Part shown: one piece after another, positions 31,801 through 42,105 of the stretch | Position numbering within the stretch: position 1 is the first letter of the stretch | How the letters are laid out: every line of letters starts with the position of its first letter | NCBI GenBank assembly: GCA_907165135.1 | Contig: OU015568.1 | Coordinates: 5,774,501 to 5,838,500, forward strand | From: Oikopleura dioica | Taxonomy: Eukaryota > Chordata > Appendicularia > Copelata > Oikopleuridae | Reading direction: 5' to 3' | DNA: 64,000 nt | Made by a program: the position numbers and the translations under genes | The notes under the pieces: generated by a model | The model's input: only the letters and a program-made list of their open reading frames with translations | What the model was told of the DNA's origin: nothing | Database searches by the model: none

Positions 31801-34800
31801 CATTTATGAAAAAAGACATCGTAAAAATCTTTTTAGGGCTACGGCGTCTCCCTGATGAAACGAGAACTAAGCCGAGTTCTAGTCCAGTGGCCAAATGTTG
31901 AGCAAACGACCGAATACAACATCTGCGCGACACTTCCTTTTGATTCAACTCGAAAAATGATGTCAGTAATCGTCCAAGAAGAGATGAAAAACGCAAATGG
32001 CGAGCGAGCAGATCGCTTCATTCTGTTGACGAAAGGAGCTGACTCGGCCGTTTTTGCGCGACTTCGGAAAGATCAAAATTTTGAAAAAGCAAATGCGGAT
32101 AGCCACGTGGACGATTATGCGAATGCAGGGCTGAGAACGCTCGCTTTTGGGAGAAAAATTTTGGAAGAAGAAGAAGTTGTTCGGGCAAAAGCGGCGATTC
32201 ACAAGGCCGAGAAAGATTTGGACAATTCTGAGGCGCTTCTTCAGGACGTTTACAAGACCATCGAAAAAGATCTGGAACTCCTTGGCGTTACTGCAATCGA
32301 AGATCGTCTCCAAGACGGAGTTCCCGAAACAATCCGGGATTTGCGCAAAGCAGGGCTGGCTGTCTGGATCCTTACTGGCGACAAACTTCAAACCGCGACA
32401 GAAATCGGCAAATTGTGCAACTTGATCAAGCCAAAAGACAGTTTGTTCACCGTCGATTGCGACAGCAAAGACGAGCTGATTCAGAAAATGCGATCGATGA
32501 TGTCTTTCTTCATCGAAGAACTCCCTCGGGCGCAGAAGAAAACGACCAGTTTCAAACCCTTCGATTCCTGTCGAAAGAATAATGAAGAAAAGCCGCACAA
32601 GCCGAATACGATCATGATCATTACGGGAAAGAACCTGAAATGGGCCTTCGACGGAGAGTTCGACAAGAAATCGGACACCTACGAAAACTTCTTGAAAATC
32701 GCTTCTGCTTGCGAAGCCGTCATTTGCTGCCGAGTCACGCCGCTTCAGAAAAGACAGGTTGTCGAGAAAATTGCGAGGTTCAAGAAAGTTAGGACGCTGG
32801 CGATCGGGGATGGCGCTAATGATGTTTCGATGATTCAGGTATATGAAAGAACTGAAGAAAGCGACTGCAAACAATTATTTAGGCCGCAAATGTTGGAATT
32901 GGAATTTCGGGGAAAGAAGGTCGCCAAGCGGTTCTCGTTTCTGACTTTGCTGTTCCTCGATTCAAGTAAGAATACCCCTCTTTTTGCTTTTGATGATGGT
33001 TCTAGATTTCTCTCTCGACTGCTGTTCGTGCATGGACACTGGAACTATGCTCGACTGGCGTCGATGATCAAATACTTTTTCTTCAAAAACACCGTTTTCG
33101 TCCTTCCTAGCTTCTTCTTTCAATTTCTTTGCTTGTCTTCCACGGAGAAAGACCGGCTCGAGACGCATCTTTACTTGTATAATACTGTATTTACTAGGTA
33201 AGGATGATTCAAAGCTATTTTTTTATTAATTTTACAAGCACAATTCCAATTTTCGTCGCCGTCTTCGACAAAATCCTGCCGGCACACATGCTCGCCACGA
33301 ACCCTCAAGTTTACGATCCCTCTTCAAAGATGACCTACTACTCGCACATGAGCTACGTCGGCGCCATGTTCGAAGCTCTCTGGCACGCGATCGTTCAATT
33401 CTGCTTTCTGTACTTTGGATATCGAGAATCGAGAGGAGGAGGCGAAAATCCCTATTTTCATACTTCCATCGATTTGGCCCAGTTTAGCCAAGTTTCCGTG
33501 TTGCTTTCTGTCTTGTCTGGATTCTTTTCCTTCGCTTTAGGTAAAATACTCCTCAATATCAAAATTAAAACTCATCATTGTTTTCAGATATTTACGCCTT
33601 CAACTGGATCATTTGGCTGTTCTTTGCACTCTCCATTGTTGTCCTTATCTGTGTCGACTTTACTTATGGCATCGTAATAACAGACAGCACCCTTATTTAT
33701 CAGTCTTATACGCCTCTTTTTGTTCATGGAGTTCTTTATTTTATTGGTAAGTTTCTCGATTCTTTGAAGATTTTTGGCGAAGTATCGATAATTCGAGCTC
33801 AAAATGGTCGATTAAGGGTGTCCCCAACGATCGAGGCCGAGACTGTCTAATTCGGTGACTCAAATTTTTCTTCTTATTTAGGAAATTCTGATTCCGAACC
33901 TTTTTTCAGATCTTCAATATCTTATCTACTTCTCGAGATATGGCATTTTCTATGAGCCCGCTAATGCACTAGCCTTCGATAGAAATGCACTGTGAAAGTG
34001 GCTATTTTGAAATTCTCAATAAGGTGAAGCAAATTATATATCTCCTGAAAGCTTGGAAAATTTCCTTTCTGCTGATACCATTTTCAAAAAGATCCGATGA
34101 ATTTTACTTATTGTTAGAGCGCGTCAAAACTCGAAAACACCTGCTCTTTGGCGCCGGAAAAGGGGATTAACCTACTTATCGGTGCACAATCTGAGCTCAT
34201 GGGAGCCTTGTTGAAGGATCGAACTATATTCTGACTGAAATTCGGAAATAAATCAAGCGAGAAGATCCCCAAATTTGGTTCAAATTTTGTTAAAATCATC
34301 ATTTTATATATTGTATATTTATATATGCATTTGATATAATTATAAGAAATCTGTCTCGATTAATGCAGAGAGAAGTGTTCAAGCAACATAATTCTTTTCA
34401 AAATTTGAAATTTGAACGAGTAGATTTCGAGAAAAACGATCTCAAAGTTACCCGAGATTACAGAAGTCGACCTTCTTTGAAGCGGCGGTAGGGGATTAAT
34501 GGATCAAAATCTACAAAATCTGTCTCGATTAATGCAGAAAGAAGGGTCCAAATAATAATATTCAAATTGATTTTTTATGTAAAAACTATCCGATTAGTAG
34601 AATTATTAACTCAAAGTTGATCCTGTTTCAAAAAAATCGTTGGGGACACCCTTAAATGGGTGAATGAGGCTTAAGTTAATTAGCCAATCAGAGGAAAGCG
34701 CGCTTTTTAAAATCCTATATTGCGCTAAAAATGTCAATTTTCGCTAAAAATCTATAACTTCTTTTTTGAAGTGCTACAGTAAATTCCCATTTTCAGTCCC

Positions 34801-34954
34801 AATCGTGATCCTGATCTGCATCCTTCCAAAAGTCATCCTCAAACTCTACCGCAACGAGTTCAAACCCTCGCCGACGACGAAATTAAAACTGGCGAAGCGC
34901 GAATTGAAAAATCAAAAGTCAAAAAGTACCTATTGCGTTCCAACCAAATGCTGA
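28861..34954 (+). CDS. P4-ATPase phospholipid flippase, ATP10 (class V)-like
   Basis: Exon 1 from ATG 28861 gives the N-terminal P4 signature (STAKYTKWNFFPKNLFLQMH, RFANVYFVFIVIINFVP). Later exons give the actuator motif DGETNLK, the phosphorylation site DKTGTLT, nucleotide-binding segments (ESPDEAAL, LTKGADS), TGDKLQTA and the hinge GDGANDVSMIQAANVGIGIS. The membrane helices follow, through HMSYVGAMFEALWHAIVQF and a last exon at 34796-34954. These enzymes move phospholipids to the cytosolic leaflet. A long Ser/Arg-rich insert (about 30880-31700) lies between DKTGTLT and SPDEAAL, where ATP10 proteins also have extended loops. Intron 2 is a GC-AG intron lengthened by a Family-3 element; the second-last intron (1 kb) contains an 844-bp inverted-repeat element. 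Other introns are 40-50 nt. Confidence 0.9.
29407..29626. repeat. Family-3 palindromic element in an ATP10-like intron
   Basis: Arms TTAACATAAAAGTGACACCC-like at the left and GGGTGTCACTCTTATGTTAA at the right, extending outwards to CTTCCTAC/GTAGGAAAGG. The centre has GAAGCCGC hairpins and GCGCTTCGCGCGGC, like the copy at 8.57 kb. No ORF. Confidence 0.85.
33812..34655. repeat. 844-bp inverted-repeat element in an ATP10-like intron
   Basis: Perfect 20-bp ends: TTAAGGGTGTCCCCAACGAT (33812-33831) and its complement (34636-34655). Inside are two direct copies of AATCTGTCTCGATTAATGCA (34348 and 34519) and no transposase. It looks like a longer, non-autonomous member related to the AAGGGTGTC (Family-3) group. 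Confidence 0.85.
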
Positions 34955-35122
34955 AAAGTTCTGCTACTACTATTTATTCTTTCATTCCTTTTTTTTATGC
35001 AAAATTTACTACTCAAAAACAAGCGTGCAATAAATTTTTAACGACAATCAATTTTCCAAATAAATGACGAAAAATTTAAATAATTAACCGTTTATTACTG
35101 TAAATTGAAAAAGTTTGGAATT

Positions 35123-37827
35123 TCAGAGAAGAACTTTTCTGCGCATGGAATTGGTAAGTAGGGCAGTTTCCTCGTCCGGGCTCGCCGGCACTCCGGAGGA
35201 AGAAATTCGGCTCATGCTCGGTTGACTCAGACTCGTTATTCGAACCTATGAATTGATAGAGCCTTATTTCAAGATTAAAATTTTACCGCTGGTTCGAATG
35301 CAGTAGGTGTCGCTGTTTTCGAGCGAGCCAATGATCGAGCGGATGCGATTTTAGATGGAATTGGCGAAAGTGAAGCGTAGCCACCGGTAAAGCCTGAAAG
35401 AAGGAAAGTAAATATTGACCAATCAGAGGCGGGATGGGCATTTTCGTTATTGGGACAAGCTCGAGTAGCGTTTTTTGGCAATAGATTCTCCTCATATTTA
35501 AAAAAAAAAGTTGCCCGATTTCTTCATTCATATTGCGCGCGAGGCCTTCTGATTGGCTAATTGCTCGTACCTGTCGGGGAATGTGGACTCATGGATCTTT
35601 GAATGAGTGGATCTTCGTCAGCTCTGATCTCAATTTTCTCCATGTTGGAATTTGAATTATTTTTCGTCTTTTTCGAATTCGTCGAGTTTCCGGAAGTGAT
35701 GATTGCTCCGTTTTCCAGCTTTTCTTCCTTCTGTTTCTTTCTTCTGAAGCTGATGAACTTCCAAAGCGTGAAGAGAAAGACCGCAAGAGTGAGGGCGATA
35801 AAACCAGAGAAGAATTCTAGCGCGTTTCCGCAGTAGAGCGACTTTTGATGAGTTTCGTAGCTTTTGTACTCTGCAGTTTTCAGCGCCATTTTTTCTGAAG
35901 AATAAGTTTTAGCGATGATTGTTGAGTGACCAAGATTGTCGATTCCATTTTGATGATGAGGCCCAAGATTGTCAATTTTTGAATTTGATCAATGATAGGC
36001 GAAAATTGACAATCTTGGACGATCTTCTCGAAGATAAATCTACAGTTTTTGTGTTTATTTTTGTTAGGTGACCAAGATTGTCGATTTCAATTCAAAGTCG
36101 AGGCCCAAGATTGTCAATTTTCAGATTTCTAGCTGCTTGATTTTTCGCGCTCATTCATCGAAAATCAACAATTTAGGGCGCCGTTTTCGAGATAAATCAA
36201 TAATTTTAGGACTCTTGGATTTTCCTTACCGTTGTGAATTTTCAGCTCATGCCTCAGTTCTTCCAGTTCCTTCTCAAATTTTTCAATTTCTCCTTCCAAT
36301 TCTTTCTTTTCCGCTTCAAATTTCCTCGCGTTATTTTCAATCGCAATTTTCAACTGCGAATTTTCGTCGAATAGATTTTGCGATTCTTGAATCTTTTCAC
36401 TGAGCGCTGTTTCGGTTTCTTTTTGAGTTTTGAGATTTCGGTGGAGAGCCATTTCTACCTTTGTTTTTTCCATGAAGGCTGAGGATAAGCGCTCTTCGCA
36501 GCCCATATTTTTGTCTGAAGAAGATTTTCATGAGGAGATTTTTGAATCATGAGGGGGTTAAAAATTGATGGAGCTGGTCATAAAGGGGGCTCCGGGGCTC
36601 GGCAACCTGTAAAGAATATCTGAGTCAGGGTCTCAAAGATCTTAAATGAAAAGCCGCCCAGCGGCTTTTTCGACAACGTAGCCGCGAAGCGGCTTCACGA
36701 GATTTTCTATTGGACCTTTTTTTTAAGCAGCTTTTTATTAAAGATCTGTGAGACCCTGACTCAGCTTTTCTATACAGGTTGCCTTAAGGATGTCCACCCC
36801 CTTATTTTCATCTCGGCCAATTCTTACCTTTTGAATCAAAAATCTGCAGCTGCGTCGGGCTCTGCATGAAAAACGCCTTTTCCGTAACATCGACTTCGTA
36901 GTTCATTTTTTGCGTCTTCAAAATCACCTTGTTGTCTTCAAAATGCTCTTCGTCGATGTAAAGGCCGTAATTTTCGTCACTTCCGAAGCTTGTTTCGATT
37001 TCTTGGCCGTTTTCGCGCAGCCACGTGACTCGTCCCGTCAAGTTTGAAATTTGCACTTTCATCAAATAAAAACTGCGAGGGATGATCGGCTCGAGCGGGC
37101 ATCCCCAGAGAGAATTGGCAAAGTCAACAGGCGAGCAAGTTCCATCTTTGAATCGACATTCCGGGTCTTCAAGAGCTTGGCACGCCGCACAATCGCTGCC
37201 GGCTTTTTCGCAACTGGAAAGTGCAAATTTGTTCGAATTGGCTTCTTTGAAAAGGACGCCGTGCTCGTATTGCCATTGTTCGTCCGAGTCTAGAAACAAA
37301 CTCTGCTCTGACGGAAGCGATATTTCCTGCTCGGCCACGGTTTTTTGGCGACCTTCTTTTGAAACTAGAATTTTTGATAGAAGGGACGTTGATTCGTTGT
37401 AAATGACTGTTTTTCAGATTCTACAATTGGTCAGCTGAATAACGAATATTCTCATCAAGCCTTCTGATTGGCTCTTTTCCCGACCAATCAGAATGCGTTC
37501 CAAGGGAGCCTTAAAGCATCATGGTTGGCTTTTTTTCCGGCAAATCAAAAGGCGTTTCAAAAGAGCCTTTAAGCGTTCTGATTGGTTGAAAAAATGGACC
37601 AATCAGAATCATGATTAAAAAACTCGTTATTGAAACATCAAGCTGTAGAATCCGATTCCTAAAACTGTAAATTCTTCAGTAATTTTCGAAAACAATACGA
37701 TTGAAGAAGTCGAAATTTCAGTTATAAAGTCAGCTTCGCATTCCGTAGCATTTTTGCAGAGCAAATTCAAAGTCGAGTTTTTCGTCCAAGTTCCCAAAAT
37801 TGAGTCTGGAGACTTTATCAGAGCCAA
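35123..37827 (-). CDS. Semaphorin-like membrane protein with reduced sema domain
   Basis: Running from 37827, a first exon (ALIKSPDSILGTWTKN...) of uncertain start is followed by an exon (37418-36824) that reads like a sema-domain end: VIYNESTSLLSKILVS, HGVLFKEANSNKF, then a PSI-like module CEKAGSDCAACQALEDPECR, and an Ig-like stretch (ISNLTGRVTWLRENGQ). Next comes a coiled coil (HRNLKTQKETETALSEKIQE to EKFEKELEELRHELK), one membrane span (FFSGFIALTLAVFLFTLWKF) and a Ser-rich cytosolic tail over three exons, ending SMRRKVLL. Semaphorins are guidance ligands/receptors. Only about 150 residues of sema-type sequence are visible, so the propeller is truncated or further exons were missed. A coiled coil before the membrane is not usual. 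Introns carry a Family-1 copy and another repeat. Confidence 0.6.
35925..36165. repeat. Repeat of CCAAGATTGTC/GACAATCTTGG units
   Basis: Four copies of GACCAAGATTGTCGATT- or GCCCAAGATTGTCAATTT-like units, with the complement AAAATTGACAATCTTGGACG near 36005, form an imperfect foldback. It lies in an intron of the semaphorin-like gene. Confidence 0.7.
36593..36783. repeat. Family-1 element in a semaphorin-like intron
   Basis: GGGCTCGGCAACCTGTAAAG with CTGAGTCAGGGTCTC at the left, hairpin core GAAAAGCCGCCCAGCGGC and GTAGCCGCGAAGCGGC, and AGACCCTGACTCAGC and TATACAGGTTGCC at the right. Confidence 0.88.
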
Positions 37828-38033
37828 TCTTCTCCTTAGGTTTTTAAAATGAAAATTTCTTAGTAATTTATTCTCAGAATTTTTTCAATAAAAAACCCTT
37901 TCCTGGAACTAGAACATTCTCCATTCCTACTGCAGCAGCTCGGAATACAGTCATTTTTTCCTTCCTCTTCATCCTCGCTCATCTCTTACTGTACCCTCTC
38001 TCTGTTTTTGTGACTGTAGCTAAAAACGATGAT

Positions 38034-38168
38034 GGAGCAGGTGTTTGTCAAAATTTCAGTCTTTTTCGCGCGGTCGGTTCTATTCCGATTCTCCCCGAGC
38101 GCGGTCACCGGCCGCTTACTCCCCCGACTGGCATTTCTATCAAATGCATTTTTGATAAACACCCGCTC
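38034..38168. repeat. Small inverted repeat
   Basis: GGAGCAGGTGTTTGTCAAAA at 38034 pairs with TTTTTGATAAACACCCGCTC at about 38149. The centre is GC-rich (CGCGCGGTCGG and GCGCGGTCACCGGCCGC). About 135 bp, single copy, no ORF. Confidence 0.55.
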
Positions 38169-38272
38169 TTTCTCGCTGTAGTGGGGGCTCCCCAGGGGAC
38201 ATTCAAAATTTAAAAATTCCCTCTTTCAAAAAGCCTCTTTCAAATTAATTTTTAAAAATTAATTATTGATTA

Positions 38273-39008
38273 CCGTGGTTTTCCATTTTAAGAGCGTTTT
38301 TTGGATGACAGGCCTCGCTCAAATCGCTCTTAGATTGGAAATTTTTCAATCAAGGTAGGATGACAGTGGGATTTTCAATTTTTCCGTTTGACAAATTGTA
38401 AATATCGCTCGGTCATTTTCAATCCTGTGACAACCTTGTGTTCTGCAATTACAAAAAAAAAGATCCGATGTTTTCTTGACGATTTCATCGTCGATCATGA
38501 TCATCTGAACATCAAGGAGGAAGATCTAGTGAACAAAGCGAACGAAATCTTCATGAACATGAATCCAGCAATCTTCAAGCGCTCTTGGATCAATACTGGG
38601 CTGATCAAGGAGGAAGAATTCGAAGGAGCTGTTGAAGATTTTGAGGACTTGGATGTTTTGGAAAGTGTGCTGGAGAAAGAAGACGAGGAAGAGCTGGTCG
38701 AGCATTTTCTGGCGCTTCAAATCGATGAAACACGAGCCGCAACCCCGATGGAGATTGAAAAGGAACCTCAAGTTCAAGTGATAGAGAGTGCCGACACTGC
38801 GAAGCCTTCGACTTCAAAATGGCCAGAAAAGCAGTCGAGGATTACAAAATTTTTTAATAAATGATTCACTGTAAGTCTAAAAATTTTTTGATTTTTAATA
38901 AAAATCTTAAAAAACGCTCTTAAACTGGAATTTCGGCAGATGACAACATTTTCAAAATATACGCAAAAACGCTCTTAAAGTGGGCGCTCTTAAAATGGAA
39001 AACCACGG
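38273..39008. mobile_element. Decayed pogo/Tc1-mariner-type DNA transposon
   Basis: Terminal inverted repeats CCGTGGTTTTCCATTTTAAG (38273) and CTTAAAATGGAAAACCACGG (ending 39008) are flanked on both sides by TA (38271-38272, 39009-39010), the target duplication of the Tc1-mariner superfamily. Sub-terminal CGCTCTTAAA motifs repeat inside both ends. The interior carries only the 3' part of a transposase-like frame (next entry). 736 bp, so an internally deleted, non-autonomous copy. Confidence 0.88.
38388..38864 (+). pseudogene. 3' remnant of a pogo-like transposase
   Basis: The open frame lacks an obvious ATG-started beginning and no DDE catalytic core is visible. It contains KRSWINTGLI, like the helix after the catalytic core of pogo/Tigger transposases, then a very acidic region (EDFEDLDVLESVLEKEDEEE) and the ending QSRITKFF, a C-terminal motif shared by pogo-type proteins. 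Position inside TA-flanked inverted repeats supports origin from the transposon's own gene. It cannot be an active transposase. Confidence 0.7.
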
Positions 39009-39052
39009 TATTTGATTATTAATTAAACATTCGGTATTAATTTTATCGAGCT

Positions 39053-39197
39053 TATTTTTTAAGGGTGTCACCATCTTAACTGATTTTTACTCTCTCCAAG
39101 TGATCGCTATTTTTAAGGATTCTAGAGCTCCATAAAATCCGTTAAAAAAGGGCATTTGCGAAAAATTTTCCGTTAACATGGTTACCCCCTTATTTCA
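39053..39197. repeat. Family-3 element, short
   Basis: Left TTAAGGGTGTCACCATCTTAAC pairs with right GTTAACATGGTTACCCCCTTA. 145 bp, AT-rich centre, no ORF. It lies in the spacer between the pogo-like remnant and the GST gene. Confidence 0.75.
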
Positions 39198-39637
39198 ATT
39201 TTTTCAAAGAACGAAGAACATTTTAAACTTCATTTACCTTCTACCTTTTTTGATTGAATGTTGTCTCTATTGGAATGGTAGAAAAATCTGTGAAAAATTA
39301 AATTCTAGCGAGGTTACTAACAGTGTGATTTCGTCGAAGAGTTTTTTTCTTCAAAGAAGACAATGGCTCAATGGCCACCTGAGTCAAGCGCTTTCACACT
39401 CCACCACCTTTTCTTTTTCTCTCTCGAGATCCTGACCTGGCAGAATTCAAAAATTTTTAAGAATCTAATTTTAAATTTTTCTTACAAATAATTATTTATT
39501 TCTCCAGAATCAAGGTTTGGTCAAAAAACATTTATTTTCAGCTAAACAGGGTAAAATAACGAGCATTTTTGTAAAGAAAAGTGTCAATTTTTCCGGAAAA
39601 AAACATGAAAATTTAGGTGAAAAAATGGAGGAGAAAT
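39198..39637. other. AT-rich spacer downstream of GST
   Basis: 440 bp with short chance frames only. It probably includes the GST 3' UTR. I see nothing else. Confidence 0.4.
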
Positions 39638-40734
39638 TTATTCTGAAGTTTTTTGCTCTTCGTTTTCGCACTTTTTGGGCTGAGCATAGGCTGAATCCAT
39701 GACTTGTCGATCCATCGTCATCAGTTCTTTGATCATCTCCTCAATTTGGGCGGACAAGTCCTCGTTGTTGGCAAAAACTGCCATTTTTTCGCGAAAAGTC
39801 GTGATTTTTGGATATTCTAAGGAAGAAAAGCGTCATTTTCAAACAGCAAAAACGACCTACTTTCCGGGCAGAATTGGTAGCCAACGTAAGTAGCGTTGTA
39901 GAAAGAGCAGGAGATGGAAATATCAGCGATTGTTGGCGATTCTCCGGTAAGATAGTCGCCTTTCTTGAAGAGGTGGTTTTCCATGAAGTCGAATTTTTCC
40001 TCCATCACCTGAAAAATGCATATTTTTCGGCCCTCTTGAGATTTCTACCTTGAGTTTTTCCTGATCAGGAGCGGCGTTGTGCAACCAGATCGGATAGATG
40101 TACTCCCCGATGGCTCGGTAAAGGGTTCCGAGATCGAAGTTCAAGAGGTAGTCGACTTTTGCACGAGCTTCAAGATCGGCTTGATCTAGGGTGGGCGAGA
40201 GCTTTGGCGGAAAATGAGAGACTCTTCCTTCTAAAAAGGTGTCTTCCAACAACGACCGGGGTAATTTCCATCATGGTCCATTCATGGAGCTTTATCACAC
40301 GCACTGATTGGTCAATCAGCCCGTTCGTTGTTGGAGGACCCCTTGTAGGAACGACTCAAGCTTTTGCGCACCCTAAGACCTGGATAGAACTTGTTTTCTT
40401 TGTCGAATTTGTTGCATAAGTACTGCATGATCGCCCTGAAAATTATCCCTATCGCTCAATACTCGCTCTTTCTACCTTGATTCCCAGAGAACAAAGTCGC
40501 CATCCTTGATGGTTGGAACGAGATGAGCCGGATTCATCGCAACAAAATCATCCGCCATCTGCTCTCCCTTCATCAAGTGAATTTGTTTCACAGAGTGCTC
40601 GATTTCCAGCGCTTTTGCTGTCTTTTTTCGGGTTTACCAGGAAATTTTTTTTCGCGAATTTTTTGATTATGAACCCGTTTCAGGAGAACTGCTCTGCAAG
40701 GAGCAGAAACGACCATCGCGTAAATTTCGACCAT
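39638..40734 (-). CDS. Glutathione S-transferase (theta/delta-type)
   Basis: Exons from ATG 40734: MVEIYAMVVSAPCRAVLLKR; TAKALEIEHSVKQIHLMKGE...NPAHLVPTIKDGDFVLWESR; AIMQYLCNKFDKENKFYP; LDQADLEARAKVDYLLNFDL...IYPIWLHN; KGDYLTGESPTIADISISCS; and a last exon ending ANNEDLSAQIEEMIKE to KTSE. The N-terminal thioredoxin-like half keeps SxPCRAV, VPxxxDGDF and the ESRAI glutathione-site segment; the C-terminal half has the helical ADISIS motif. It conjugates glutathione to electrophiles in the cytosol. The nearest class seems theta/delta, judged from the N-terminal motif with Ser as catalytic residue. Intron 3 is enlarged by a Family-4 element. Confidence 0.85.
40187..40376. repeat. Family-4 element in a GST intron
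   Basis: TAGGGTGGGCGAGAGCTTTG at the left pairs with CAAGCTTTTGCGCACCCTAA at the right. About 190 bp; the centre has CTGATTGGTCAATCAG. The ends match the element at 48.84 kb. Confidence 0.7.
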
Positions 40735-41170
40735 TTTCAATTCAAATCTAAATATTTTAATCAATATTTGTCTCTTACTTTTTGTGCTGAAGACGAAGAG
40801 GAGTCGGAGAGGAAAAAGTAAAGTTTGAGAAGTAACTTCCAAAACATGCCTCATTTGATGCGTGGGACTCAAGAGATACGGAAATTATTATTGACTTCTG
40901 CAGAGTGCGGTGGTTCTTCGGCCCTTAGTTTGAGGCATTCAGTAATTTTTTCATTTGCTTTTTTTAAGTTCGTAAAATGGCAAGTGTCGTCTGATTCGAA
41001 ATTCAAATTGCGTGTTTTTAAAGTTGATCCGTGATCATGTGTTATTACGATCTCAGCCGGGATTATTAAATGTCACGGCGTAATTCAAACTATCGTGGAC
41101 CGAGCTTTGATTTCCAGCTTTTGACTTTGATCCGCGGTCTACAGCGCCACCTGAGCTAATCGCGAGTTCT
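40735..41170. other. Divergent spacer between GST and the secreted-protein gene
   Basis: 435 bp between divergent starts. Apart from the TATA box listed separately, no gene or repeat family was recognised. Confidence 0.4.
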
Positions 41171-41179
41171 ATATAAAAA
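41171..41179 (+). promoter_or_regulatory. Probable TATA box
   Basis: TATATAAAA, 42 bp upstream of the ATG at 41213, is well placed for a transcription start near 41200 and a very short 5' UTR. It is the clearest core promoter element in the window. Confidence 0.6.
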
Positions 41180-41212
41180 AGTTCACGCAGCGAGTTACCA
41201 TAAATCGCAAAA

Positions 41213-41920
41213 TGAAGATTTTCGGATTTTTTGCCACTGTTGCCCAGGCCAACATCAGGGACAAACTTGATCAGCGACATGAGAATTTTCTCACGTGAGA
41301 AATTTCCCTCTTCCCTTTTTAATATTTTTTTCAGGAAAGTGAGAGGAGAAGGAAGAAATGGATTTGCAAACCGGTTCGACAACAAGATCAAAAAAGCAAT
41401 CAGATCAATTCCTGAGGCTCATATGTTCGTCAAAAACTGCGAGACGGCCTGGCCAGAGGATGAGGATGCTGAAGCTGATGCTCCTTTCAACGAGGATTCG
41501 GGTAAGAAAATAACATTTTCCGCCAAAATTTTGGGGGTGGTGTCTGGAACCCATTAAAAATTTCGACAAATTTTACGTGGAAATTTTCAACCAATCAGAA
41601 CCCTGGATTCGGCAAACCGGCGAATCAGCAGCCGAGTACCCGCCTACGCAAAATTTGTCGAAAATTTTTTGTCGGTTCCAGACACCACCCCGAATTTTTG
41701 AGGGAGCTCTTTTTTTGAAATTTTTTATTTGATTTATTCAGCCACAACTTGCCAATTTGGCCGAAAAGTCGCGCGATCCTACCTTCGCTGGGTTTCAAAC
41801 AACCTCTGCCTCGACGATGTTCCAAATGCAACTCGAAAAGCGAAAACTATCGAGCGAAAATTCGACAATGTCATCAATCTCATGTGGAAGGACATTTACT
41901 GCGCTGATGAGGAGCCCTGA
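41213..41920 (+). CDS. Small secre­ted Cys-containing protein
   Basis: Three exons join by GT-AG introns. Signal peptide MKIFGFFATVAQA is followed by a charged region (NIRDKLDQRHENFLTKVRGE), FVKNCETAWPEDEDAEADAP, and a C-terminal part TTCQFGRKVARSYLRWVSNN LCLDDVPNATRKAK... ending DIYCADEEP. Four Cys in the mature chain could form two disulfides. About 145 residues; family not recognised. A TATA box suggests strong or tissue-specific expression. Intron 2 is lengthened by a Family-2 element. Confidence 0.72.
41535..41688. repeat. Family-2 inverted-repeat element in intron 2 of the secreted-protein gene
   Basis: GGTGTCTGGAACCCATTAAA at the left and TTTTTGTCGGTTCCAGACACC at the right; internal TTCGACAAATTTTACGTGGA pairs with CGCAAAATTTGTCGAAAA, with CCAATCAG near the centre. 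About 154 bp. Confidence 0.87.
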
Positions 41921-42105
41921 AAACCGGTAGTTTGAAAAGCAGATTAATGAAATTCAATCTGGTCATTTTTGTCATTCAATAAATTTCTCCATTGGAAACT
42001 TTTTCGATCAAATAATGTTCTCATTGTTCCCAAATCTGTCCATTCTCTTTTCCATTTTCTCATTAACCAGTCCCAAAAGATCAAATATAAAAAATCAAAA
42101 AAAAA

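Noticed and set aside
31963-32874. Long minus-strand ORF opposite the ATP10-like gene
   Set aside because: Antisense shadow of a strongly conserved P-type ATPase exon.
38388-38864. Independent host gene in the pogo-like element
   Set aside because: It lies within TA-flanked inverted repeats and ends like a pogo transposase, so transposon origin is simpler.
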